Positions 1-6,805 of a stretch of 18,631 nucleotides of DNA are shown in pieces. Under the pieces are notes generated by a model. That model searched no databases, was not told the origin of the DNA, and saw nothing but the letters and a program-made list of their open reading frames with translations. Numbering within the stretch: the stretch's first letter is position 1; each line of letters begins with the position of its first letter. A program made the position numbers and the translations under genes. Origin of the DNA: JBBCJT01 sp037190665 (GTDB lineage Bacteria; Pseudomonadota; Alphaproteobacteria; Acetobacterales; Acetobacteraceae); contig JBBCJT010000023.1 of assembly GCA_037190665.1 (NCBI GenBank), positions 1 to 18,631 of the forward strand. The letters run 5' to 3'.

Positions 1-1
1 G

Positions 2-166
2 CAAGGGGCCACCGGCCCCTTGACCCGGGCTCCTTAAGGGGGGCCTTCGGCCAAATCGGTCGGCAGACCCCACCCCCACAACGCTTGTTGTGGGGTGGGG
101 TCAGACGACCGAGCTGCTCAAAACCTTCCTGAAGGAATCGCGGGTGCAGGGGGCCGTGCCCCCTGC
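2..166 (-). repeat. 165-bp imperfect palindromic element, copy 1
   Basis: The element is bounded by two 9-bp-arm hairpins (arms 2-10/14-22 and 146-154/158-166, each with a 3-nt loop). At its centre is a long hairpin: left arm 57-82, loop GCTT 83-86, right arm 87-111, with one bulged C and two mismatches. Its reverse complement matches 9583-9747 over both flanks, including the GGCCGAAGGCC block (42-52 here). Both copies are exactly 165 bp. Only the central stem differs, and it is palindromic in both. It lies just downstream of the GMC oxidoreductase stop and may help end transcription, though no T-tract is seen. No coding potential is evident. Confidence 0.85.
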
Positions 167-172
167 CGGGAT

Positions 173-214
173 GCAAGGGCAGAGCCCTTGCCGGGGTTCC
201 GGGGCGGAGCCCCG
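173..214. repeat. Two small GC hairpins next to element copy 1
   Basis: One hairpin has arms 173-180 and 184-191 with loop AGA. The other has arms 200-205 and 209-214 with loop GGA. Both have perfect stems and 3-nt loops, like the satellite hairpins near 9.55-9.78 kb and the array at 18.2 kb. The second ends 2 bp from the GMC oxidoreductase stop codon on the minus strand, so it would form at the 3' end of that transcript. Confidence 0.8.
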
Positions 215-216
215 CC

Positions 217-1794
217 CTACCCCGCCGCCTCCTGCTGCATCCGCCGTGCCAGCCATTCGCCGATCATCACGCACGTGAAGTGCGTGTTGGCGCGGCAGTC
301 GGCCGGCATGATGGACGCATCGGCGACGCGCAGGCCATCCACGCCCTTCACCCGCAGGTCGGGGTTCACCACGCCCCGCGGGTCCTCGTAGGCGCTCATG
401 CAGCAGCTTCCCGCTGCGTGCTGTATATCGGCGGCCTGCTCCAGCATCATCGCGTCCAGCTCGTCGTCCGACAGGGCGGCGGCCTGATCCATCGACATGT
501 CGCTGTCCATGCAGACGATGCGCGTGGCGATGTCCTGCAGCGCCGGCTGCGCGGCGAGCGCGGCGAGGCGGCGGATGCCGTCGCGCATGCGCAGCCGGTC
601 GCGCCAGTCGTCCAGCATGTTCTCGTCCACCACCGGATCGACCTCCGGATCGGCGGAAGCGAGCGTGACGGACCCGCGCGAATGTGCCTCGAACAATCCC
701 GCCGCGATCGCGCCTTCCGGGTTCGGACGATTGCCCTCGCCCGGCAGGTTGCGGTGGTTGAAGCCGATGATGATCATGTCGCGGAACGACCCGCCCTCCA
801 GCCCGGAGGTGTAGGTGATGCAGGAATTCGTGTGCCGCGCGGCCGGATCCGTGCAGGCGTGTTCCGGCTTCAGCGTGATGGTCGCGCGCATCACCGGATG
901 GTCCATGAAGTGGCGGCCGACATGCGGCATGTCCTTCGCCACCGCGATGCCCATCGCCTTCAGCTCGTCCGCGGGGCCGAGGCCGGAGCGCAGCATGATC
1001 GCCGGCGAATGCACGGCCCCCGCGCTCAGCACCACCTCGCGCGCGGCGATCTCCTGCCACTGCCCATCGATGCGCACGCGCACGCCGGTCACGCGGGCGC
1101 CATCCGTTATCACGCGATCGACCAGCGCATTGCCGCGGATCGTCAGATTCTTCCGGCCGCGCGCGGGTTCCAGATAACCCTCATTGGTGCTGACGCGTTT
1201 CAGCCCGCGGCTGTTGATCGGGTAGCAGGACACGCCTTCGCGGTTCGGGTCGTTCAGGTCCGGGTTCCACGCATAGCCGCAGGCGAGGCCGGCCTCGCGC
1301 AGCCCCTTGTCCACCGGCCCCCAGGTTTCGAGCGGCGCGCGATAGACCGGGATCGGCCCGCCCTGGCCATGGTGCGCGACGCCCGCCATGGCGGGGTCGT
1401 CTTCCATCTTCGCGAACAGCGGCAGCACCTCCGCCGCCGACCAGCCCTCGCAGCCGACCTCCGCCCAGCCGTCGAAGGCCGCGCCCACACCCCAGATCGC
1501 GATCTGCGCATTGACCAGCGAGGAGCCGCCGAGCGCCTTGCCGCGCCAGTAATAGCGCGGCGCCTGCCTGCGCGTGCGCCGCGTGTTGAGCGCCGGCCAC
1601 TGCCACTGCTCCTGCAGGGGGCGGCTGTGCATCATCGCCATGATGTTGGACGACAGCGCCTCGGGCGGGGCCTCGGCCGCGCGCCAGTCGCGCCCGGCCT
1701 CCAGCAGCAGCACGGATCGCGCCGGGTTCTCGCTCAACCGCGCGGCGAGCGCGGCGCCGGCGGAACCGCCGCCCACGACGATCACGTCATACAT
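217..1794 (-). CDS. GMC family oxidoreductase (choline/alcohol dehydrogenase-like)
   Basis: A 525-aa flavoprotein predicted to oxidise an alcohol with FAD as cofactor. Visible features are the N-terminal dinucleotide-binding motif GGGSAG (residues 8-13) followed by LLLEAG, the first GMC signature around RGKALGGSSLVNAQ, the second around VLSAGAVHSPAIMLRSGLGP, and the C-terminal block LRVKGVDGLRVADASIMP. The usual active-site His is near residue 459 (HAAGSC) and the Asn of NTHFT is near residue 503. Length is normal for the family. It has no signal peptide and is probably cytoplasmic. It lies 144 bp downstream of the RidA-family gene on the same strand and may be co-transcribed with it. The ATG lacks a clear ribosome-binding site. 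The substrate cannot be read from sequence; choline is only one possibility. Confidence 0.93.
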   Translation of the reverse strand: MYDVIVVGGGSAGAALAARLSENPARSVLLLEAGRDWRAAEAPPEALSSNIMAMMHSRPLQEQWQWPALNTRRTRRQAPRYYWRGKALGGSSLVNAQIAIWGVGAAFDGWAEVGCEGWSAAEVLPLFAKMEDDPAMAGVAHHGQGGPIPVYRAPLETWGPVDKGLREAGLACGYAWNPDLNDPNREGVSCYPINSRGLKRVSTNEGYLEPARGRKNLTIRGNALVDRVITDGARVTGVRVRIDGQWQEIAAREVVLSAGAVHSPAIMLRSGLGPADELKAMGIAVAKDMPHVGRHFMDHPVMRATITLKPEHACTDPAARHTNSCITYTSGLEGGSFRDMIIIGFNHRNLPGEGNRPNPEGAIAAGLFEAHSRGSVTLASADPEVDPVVDENMLDDWRDRLRMRDGIRRLAALAAQPALQDIATRIVCMDSDMSMDQAAALSDDELDAMMLEQAADIQHAAGSCCMSAYEDPRGVVNPDLRVKGVDGLRVADASIMPADCRANTHFTCVMIGEWLARRMQQEAAG

Positions 1795-1938
1795 GGCAGG
1801 TCCGGCGCGGCGCCGGCGGCGGGGATGAGAGGATCATTCCGGCATCATGAGGCGACGCGCCGCGCATCGGCAATACGACCGGCGGCCGTCCCGCGTGGGG
1901 ACGCCCGCCGGTTCACATGACACATCCGCCGGCGTGCG

Positions 1939-2412
1939 TCAGCCGCGCAGGCGGAAGATCGCCTCGATCTCCACGGTGATGTTGCCCGGCAGGCTGCCCA
2001 TGCCGACGGCGGAGCGCGCGTGCTTGCCCCACTCGCCGAGCACGTTGACGAACAGGTCGGAGCAGCCGTTGATGACCTTCGGCTGATCGGCGAAGTCCGG
2101 CAGGCCGTTGACCATGCCGAGCACCTTCACCACCTGCACCTTGGCAAGCGACCCGGCCGCCGCGCGCGCCACGGCCAGCAACTGCAGCCCCACCAGTTGA
2201 GCGTGCTGGTAGGCTTCCTCCACGCTCACCGCGCCGGCGCCGACCTTGCCGACATGCATGCTGCCGTCCGGCTTCCGCGGCCCCTGGCCGGAGCAGTAGA
2301 TCGTGCTGCCATCCATGCGGAACGGCACGTAATTGGCCAGCGGCGTGGGCAGCGCCGGCAAGGTCAGGCCGAGTGCCGCGAGCTTCGCTTCCGGATCGTC
2401 ATTCGCCGCCAT
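1939..2412 (-). CDS. RidA family protein (YjgF/YER057c/UK114)
   Basis: A 157-aa protein of the RidA superfamily, whose best-known members deaminate reactive enamine/imine intermediates to ketones. The C-terminal signature is clear: HARSAVGMGSLPGNITVEIEA, with the carboxylate-binding Arg at about residue 133 (E. coli RidA Arg105 equivalent) and the acidic residue at about 150. The N-terminal PLANYVPFRMDGSTIYCSGQ block is also typical. It is somewhat longer than classic 130-aa RidA, as in many alphaproteobacterial paralogues, so the exact activity is open. I chose the ATG at 2412 because an AGGGAG ribosome-binding site lies upstream; the reading frame continues upstream without family similarity. 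It is divergent from the dehydrogenase gene at 2500 across 87 bp and upstream of the GMC oxidoreductase. Confidence 0.92.
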   Translation of the reverse strand: MAANDDPEAKLAALGLTLPALPTPLANYVPFRMDGSTIYCSGQGPRKPDGSMHVGKVGAGAVSVEEAYQHAQLVGLQLLAVARAAAGSLAKVQVVKVLGMVNGLPDFADQPKVINGCSDLFVNVLGEWGKHARSAVGMGSLPGNITVEIEAIFRLRG

Positions 2413-2499
2413 GCGTGCTGTCTCCCTTTTGGCGGCGCGCAGCTTGCCGTCATCGGCGCGGCGCGCAAGCCTGTGTGAGCAAGGAAGTGGGAAACGCCG

Positions 2500-3387
2500 A
2501 TGAAGGTCGCGGTGATCGGGCTCGGTTCGATGGGCATGGGCGCGGCGCGGAACCTGCGCGACAAGGGGCACGCGGTGACCGGGTGCGACGTGCGCGCGGA
2601 AGCCCGCGACGCCTTCGGCGGCGGCGGCGCCAGGCCGTCGGAAATCCCGCAAGGCACCGAGGTTGCGGTGATCTTCGTCGTCAACGCCCCGCAGACCGAG
2701 GACGCGCTGTTCGGCCCCGATGGCTGCGCGAAGCGTCTCGCGACCGGCGCGGTCGTGCTCGCCTGCGCCACCGTGGCGCCCGAGGCGGCACGCCGGATCG
2801 AGGCGCGCTGCCACGAGGCGGGGCTGATGATGATCGACGCGCCCGTCTCCGGTGGTGCGACGGCGGCGAACGCAGGGACGATGACGGTGATGGCCTCCGG
2901 CGCGCCCGAGGCGTTCGCGAAGGCGGAACCGGTGCTCGCGGCCATCGCCGGCAAGGTCTACCGGCTGGGCGATGCGGCCGGGGCCGGCAGCACGGTGAAG
3001 ATGGTCAACCAGCTCCTCGCCGGCGTTCACATCGCGGCCGCGGCGGAGGCGATGGCGCTCGGCATCCGCGCCGGGGCCGATCCGCGCACGCTGTTCGAGG
3101 TGATCTCCGCCTCGGCCGGATCGTCGTGGATGTTCCAGAACCGCGTGCCGCATATCCTCGACGGCGACGACACGCCGCGCTCGGCGGTGAACATCTTCGT
3201 CAAGGACCTCGGCATCGTGCTGGATCAGGCGCGGGGGCTGACCTTCCCGCTGCCGCTCGCGGCCGCAGCGCACCAGCTCTTCCTCGCCGCCGCCGCGGCG
3301 GGGCACGGCGCGAAGGACGACGCCTTCGTCATCCGTGTGTGGGAGGCGCTGGCGGGGATCGCGCTGCCGGAGGCGAAGAAGGACTAG
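2500..3387 (+). CDS. NAD(P)-dependent beta-hydroxyacid dehydrogenase (3-hydroxyisobutyrate / L-threonate dehydrogenase type)
   Basis: A 295-aa cytoplasmic enzyme of the beta-hydroxyacid dehydrogenase family. Residues 3-12 form the Rossmann start VAVIGLGSMG. The substrate-binding DAPVSGG motif is at about 113-119. The catalytic Lys is about residue 167 and the conserved Asn about 170, within GAGSTVKMVNQ. The late motif KDLGIVLDQA is also present. Full family length, no truncation. The family includes 3-hydroxyisobutyrate, tartronate semialdehyde and L-threonate dehydrogenases. The sequence feels closest to the L-threonate/YgbJ-type branch, but I would not assign a substrate. The start has purine-rich AAGGAAGTGGGAA upstream. 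Divergence from RidA and the nearby GMC oxidoreductase suggests a shared catabolic role. Confidence 0.92.
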   Translation: MKVAVIGLGSMGMGAARNLRDKGHAVTGCDVRAEARDAFGGGGARPSEIPQGTEVAVIFVVNAPQTEDALFGPDGCAKRLATGAVVLACATVAPEAARRIEARCHEAGLMMIDAPVSGGATAANAGTMTVMASGAPEAFAKAEPVLAAIAGKVYRLGDAAGAGSTVKMVNQLLAGVHIAAAAEAMALGIRAGADPRTLFEVISASAGSSWMFQNRVPHILDGDDTPRSAVNIFVKDLGIVLDQARGLTFPLPLAAAAHQLFLAAAAAGHGAKDDAFVIRVWEALAGIALPEAKKD

Positions 3388-3439
3388 GACCGCTCCGGCG
3401 GAGCGGACGCGAGGAGGCAAAGGACCTTCGCGCAGGGTC

Positions 3440-3530
3440 CCCTCTCCCGCGTGCGGAGAGGGCGTTTGCGCCGAGGCGACACTTCGCCGCGGTGCCGGCG
3501 GACGCACCCTCACCCCGGCCCTCTCCCGCA
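3440..3530. repeat. CCCTCTCCC-type dispersed repeat, locus A, in the 3388-3684 gap
   Basis: The 297-bp gap between the dehydrogenase and the BOF gene holds a hairpin CCCTCTCCCGC/GCGGAGAGGG (3440-3462) and, after a spacer, a 26-bp block (3505-3530) identical to 14040-14065. It is a shorter, degraded relative of loci B (10882) and C (13942). Beyond it, up to the ribosome-binding site at 3672, I see only a weak CTCCG/CGGAG inverted pair and no gene. Confidence 0.8.
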
Positions 3531-3684
3531 GACGGGTGGGGGTGGCAAGGCGCCACCGTTTCGCAAAACCTCCGAAAGCGGAGAAGGGCGGCGGCTCCTG
3601 CGGGTGGTCGGCGCTTCGGCGTTGGCGTCCCCCGGGCCGCTCTGCCACAAACGCATCTCCACCCACGCTCGAAAGGACATCAAG

Positions 3685-4035
3685 GTGCGGAAACGGTTCG
3701 TCCTTCTTGCCTGCGCGGCCGTGCTGGCGTGCGCCGTGCCGGCGGTGGCGCAGTTCGCGGGTCCCTCGCAGCAGGGCAACGCCGCGACAGCGGCGGCGAT
3801 CGCCGACCTGCGGCTGGGCAGCTACGTGGTGCTGACCGGCAACATCATCACCCACCTGCGCTCCGACTACTTCACCTTCCAGGACCAGACCGGGACGGTC
3901 CGGGTGGAGGTGTCGCCGGAACTCTGGGCCGGCCGCAGGGTCACGCCGGAAACGCGGGTGCGCATCCTGGGCGAAGTCGATCGCGGCCGGGCCGGCCGCT
4001 ATGTCTGGGTGAAGACGCTCGACGTCCTACCCTGA
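3685..4035 (+). CDS. Secreted BOF (bacterial OB-fold, YgiW/YdeI-like) protein
   Basis: A 116-aa protein with an N-terminal signal peptide (MRKRFVLLAC start, hydrophobic core, probable cleavage after AVA at about residue 22). The mature part resembles the BOF/YgiW-like periplasmic OB-fold family: IADLRLGSYVVLTGNII, then YFTFQDQTGTVRVEVS, then RVRILGEVDRG...YVWVKTLDVL. These proteins are small periplasmic stress-associated proteins whose ligand is generally uncertain. I chose GTG at 3685 because AAAGGA sits 7 bp upstream and the signal peptide begins there; the frame extends upstream only through repeat sequence. It converges with the DMT transporter, leaving an 18-bp gap. It appears to be a single-gene unit. 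Confidence 0.83.
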   Translation: MRKRFVLLACAAVLACAVPAVAQFAGPSQQGNAATAAAIADLRLGSYVVLTGNIITHLRSDYFTFQDQTGTVRVEVSPELWAGRRVTPETRVRILGEVDRGRAGRYVWVKTLDVLP

Positions 4036-4053
4036 TCCGCAACGCAGCGGCCC

Positions 4054-4935
4054 TCACCTGCCGACACCGGCCGGCCGCGACGGCCGCCGCAGCGACAGCA
4101 GCCCGCCGCAGGCGATCAGCACGCCACCCGCCAGCGCCGCGAGCGGCGGCGTGCGGCCGAACATCACCATGTCGAGCAGCAGCGCGAACGCGAGCCGCGA
4201 GTAGTGCCACGGCGCGAGGCGCGAGACGTCCGCGCGCCGCACCGCGCCGGCGAGCGAGGCGAGCCCGCCCGTCTGCACCGCGGCGAACACCGCGACCAGC
4301 ACCGCCATCTCCCACGACACCGGCCGCCAGAGGATCAGCATCGCCGGCCCCAGCAGCACCAGCCCGGCAAGTGCCGCCTGCACCGTCGCGCCCCATTCGC
4401 CCATCGTACCGCGCAGCCGCCGTGCCATCACCTGGTACAGCGCGTAAGTCAGTGCGGAAAAGATCGGCACGATGGCGGCGGGCGAGAATACCTCGCTGCC
4501 CGGCTGCACGATCACCAGCATCCCCGCGAAGCCCAGCGCGACCGCGCACCAGCCGCGCAGCCCCACCCGCTCCCGCAGCAGCAGCGCGCCGGACGCGGTC
4601 AGGATGATCGGCCCGGTGAAGCCCAGCGCCGCGGCTTCCGTGACCGGCAGCAGCCCGTAGGCCCAGACGCCGAGGCAGGTGGAGAGGATCAGCATCGCCG
4701 CCGCCGCCCGCTGCGCCCACGCGCGCGGCGGCACCAGCGCATCGCCCACCACACGGGCCAGCGACGGCGCGATCACCGCGAACGGCATCGCGGCGAGCAT
4801 CACCAGCGCCGAACGCAGGAACGTGATCTGCAACGGATCAAGCGCGCCCGACATCACCTTCGCCAGCGCGTAACCGAGGCCGTAGAGCGCATTGGCCGCC
4901 AGGATCAGCAGGACCGCCTTGGCGGTGTCAGACAC
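4054..4935 (-). CDS. DMT superfamily transporter (EamA domains)
   Basis: A 293-aa integral membrane protein with about ten hydrophobic helices arranged as two repeated EamA halves, typical of inner-membrane drug/metabolite exporters (RhaT/YdcZ-like). The first half opens with AVLLILAANALYGLGYALAK and includes LRSALVMLAAMPFAV. The second begins near SPAAIVPIFSALTYALYQVMARRL. The C-terminus is short and basic, as usual. The start is taken as GTG at 4935, giving VSDTAKAVLLIL; the frame continues upstream but is antisense to the next gene. The ribosome-binding site is weak (GAGAG). Its 5' region (4936-5023) is shared with the divergent beta-helix gene. The substrate cannot be predicted. Confidence 0.88.
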   Translation of the reverse strand: MSDTAKAVLLILAANALYGLGYALAKVMSGALDPLQITFLRSALVMLAAMPFAVIAPSLARVVGDALVPPRAWAQRAAAAMLILSTCLGVWAYGLLPVTEAAALGFTGPIILTASGALLLRERVGLRGWCAVALGFAGMLVIVQPGSEVFSPAAIVPIFSALTYALYQVMARRLRGTMGEWGATVQAALAGLVLLGPAMLILWRPVSWEMAVLVAVFAAVQTGGLASLAGAVRRADVSRLAPWHYSRLAFALLLDMVMFGRTPPLAALAGGVLIACGGLLSLRRPSRPAGVGR

Positions 4936-5023
4936 TCGGATCGTCTCTCGCGCTCGGGGGTGCGTTGATAGCCGGCACCGTCCGTCTTCGCTACGCGCTT
5001 GACCGGCGCGGAGGCAACCGGAC

Positions 5024-5074
5024 ATGGGATTGGGTTCGGTCGATCCGACACAGGCGACGGTGCTGCAGTCATGA
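5024..5074 (+). CDS. Putative 16-codon leader ORF upstream of the beta-helix membrane protein
   Basis: ATG at 5024 opens a short frame encoding MGLGSVDPTQATVLQS and ends with TGA at 5072-5074. It has a strong GGAGG (5010-5014) 9 bp before its ATG, while the downstream gene's own start at 5071 lacks a good ribosome-binding site. Its stop overlaps that ATG as ATGA, the classic arrangement for translational coupling. The peptide has no run of one amino acid that would suggest attenuation. It could be a coupling leader or chance; conservation in relatives would decide. Confidence 0.45.
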   Translation: MGLGSVDPTQATVLQS

Positions 5075-6762
5075 CGGCAAGACGCCTTGGCGACCTCGGC
5101 GCGCTGCATCCGGCCGAGGAGAAGCTGCTGGAGCAGCTCGACGCCGGGAATTACGTGCAGTTCGGCGACGGCAGGCTGCCTGCCGCGGATGACGATTCGC
5201 GCGTGCTCCGCGCCGAGCTGCTGCGCATGGTGCTGCTGCACGGGCAGGACGTGCCGCGCCTGCACGAGAAGGGGCTGCGGCTGCGCGGTGCGCGGATCAC
5301 CGGCACGCTCGACCTCGACGGCTGCCATGTCGGCTGCGACATCGCGCTGGCCGATTGCCGCCTCGACGCCGCCCCGGTTCTGCAGGCGGCCGCCATCGAC
5401 ACACTGCTGCTCGACGGCTGCGTGCTGCCGGGGCTGCGGGCGCGGCGGATGCAGGCTCGCGGCAGCGCGTATCTGCGCGCGGCACAGGTGAACGGCGAGA
5501 TCGCGATGCAGGGCGCGCGCATCGGCGGCGAACTGGCGCTCGACGGCTCGCGCATCGACGCCGCCGGCGACACCGCCTTCGATGCCGCCCATGCGACGGT
5601 GAAGGGCGATCTCAGCGCGCGCGGGGCACGGATCGTCGGCCGGGTTCGGCTGGTGGGCGCGGATCTGCTCGGCGACCTCGCCTTCGCCGGCACCGAGATC
5701 GTGCATACCGCGGGTGTCACGTTGCAGGCGGACAGCATCCGCACCGGCGGCGACATCTCGTTGCAGGCCGCGCAGATCGAGGGCGAGGCGAGCTTCATCG
5801 GCGCGCGCGTCAGCGGCGACATCCAGCTCGACGGCGGGCGGTTCGAGGCGAAGGGCGGGCGCGCGGTCACGCTCAATCATGCCGTGGTGGACGGCGCCTT
5901 CTTCCTGCGCGGCGACGCGAAGGTGAACGGCGCGCTGAGCCTGAACGGCGCGACCGTCGGCACGGTGGTGGACGAGGCGGCGAGCTGGCCCGCCAAGGGC
6001 GACCTGCTGCTGAACCGCTTCAGCTATGGCGGCTTCCTCGGCGGGCCCGTCGATGCGCGTGCGCGGCTGGACTGGCTCGCGCGGCAGGACCCCACGCGCT
6101 GGGGCGACGATTTCTGGCCGCAGCCCTACGCCCAGCTCTCCACCGTGCTGGACGGGATGGGCCATCAGGAGGAAGCGCGCTCCGTCCTGTTCGAGAAGGA
6201 ACGGCTGCAGCGCCGTGCGCACCGCGCGCGCGTGAAGCGGGCCGTGCTGCGTGGCCTGCTGCTCGCGAAGGACTGGCTGCTGTGGGCGACCGTGGGCTAC
6301 GGGCTGCAGCCGCTGATCGCCTTCATCTGGCTGCTGGGCCTCTGGCTGCTCGGCGTGGCGCTGTTCGGCACGCTGCACGCGCGGGAGGAGCTTCGACCCA
6401 ACGTGCCCGTCACGCTGCGCTCGCCCGAATGGGTGCTGTGCGCCGCGCCGCAGACGGAACAGGTCACGCTGGTCTCGATCGGGGCGACGCGACCCGGGCT
6501 CGCCGCGCCCGGCCAGTCGCAGCTCGCCTGCTTCCTTACCCAGCCGGAGGCGGCGAGCTTCCCGAAGTTCAACAAGTGGATGTACGCGCTGGAGGCGCTG
6601 ATCCCCGGCCTTGAAGCCGGGCAGCGCAACTACTGGTCGCCGGATACGCGGTTCACGCTGGGCTATGCGGGCAAGCTGTTCGAGTATGCCCAGCGCATCC
6701 TGGGCCTCGCGCTCGGCCTGCTCGCCTTCGCGGGGTATTCGGGGCTCGTGAAGTCCCGCTGA
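5071..6762 (+). CDS. Large beta-helix-like (pentapeptide-like repeat) membrane protein of unknown function
   Basis: A 563-aa protein that I do not recognise as a named gene. Residues 70-300 are a run of roughly 10-residue strands of the form G-x-hydrophobic-x-hydrophobic-x-G-A-x-hydrophobic (e.g. LRGARITGTLDLDG, IAMQGARIGGELALDG, VSGDIQLDGG), as expected for a right-handed beta-helix. Residues 328-382 form a helical, charged module with FWPQPYAQLSTVLDGMGHQEEA and FEKERLQRR. A membrane segment lies at about 411-434, then a soluble loop with one Cys each near 457 and 487, and a last hydrophobic helix at about 541-560. There is no signal peptide, so the repeats are probably cytoplasmic. I chose ATG 5071 over an in-frame TTG at 4999 because of the coupled leader ORF. 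Some database relatives carry labels such as membrane-associated oxidoreductase, but I see no cofactor motif. Confidence 0.8.
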   Translation: MTARRLGDLGALHPAEEKLLEQLDAGNYVQFGDGRLPAADDDSRVLRAELLRMVLLHGQDVPRLHEKGLRLRGARITGTLDLDGCHVGCDIALADCRLDAAPVLQAAAIDTLLLDGCVLPGLRARRMQARGSAYLRAAQVNGEIAMQGARIGGELALDGSRIDAAGDTAFDAAHATVKGDLSARGARIVGRVRLVGADLLGDLAFAGTEIVHTAGVTLQADSIRTGGDISLQAAQIEGEASFIGARVSGDIQLDGGRFEAKGGRAVTLNHAVVDGAFFLRGDAKVNGALSLNGATVGTVVDEAASWPAKGDLLLNRFSYGGFLGGPVDARARLDWLARQDPTRWGDDFWPQPYAQLSTVLDGMGHQEEARSVLFEKERLQRRAHRARVKRAVLRGLLLAKDWLLWATVGYGLQPLIAFIWLLGLWLLGVALFGTLHAREELRPNVPVTLRSPEWVLCAAPQTEQVTLVSIGATRPGLAAPGQSQLACFLTQPEAASFPKFNKWMYALEALIPGLEAGQRNYWSPDTRFTLGYAGKLFEYAQRILGLALGLLAFAGYSGLVKSR

Positions 6763-6805
6763 GCCCCGCGGCCGCGACCTTCTCCCTTTTCCCTGCGGAT
6801 CCCGC

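Noticed and set aside
280..1920. 546-codon open frame opposite the GMC oxidoreductase
   Set aside because: Its composition is His/Arg/Ala-rich low-complexity, typical of antisense shadows in GC-rich DNA, while the opposite strand has clear GMC motifs.
2442..2470. GCTTGC/GCAAGC inverted repeat in the RidA-dehydrogenase intergenic region
   Set aside because: Only 6-bp arms with a long spacer; not distinguishable from chance.
2373..4607. 744-codon plus-strand frame across three genes
   Set aside because: Arg/Gly/Ala-rich, crosses the hydroxyacid dehydrogenase, a repeat and the BOF gene in another frame; no recognisable domain.
4999..5070. N-terminal extension of the beta-helix protein from a TTG codon
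   Set aside because: No ribosome-binding site and low-quality sequence; the ATG at 5071 is coupled to a well-placed leader ORF.
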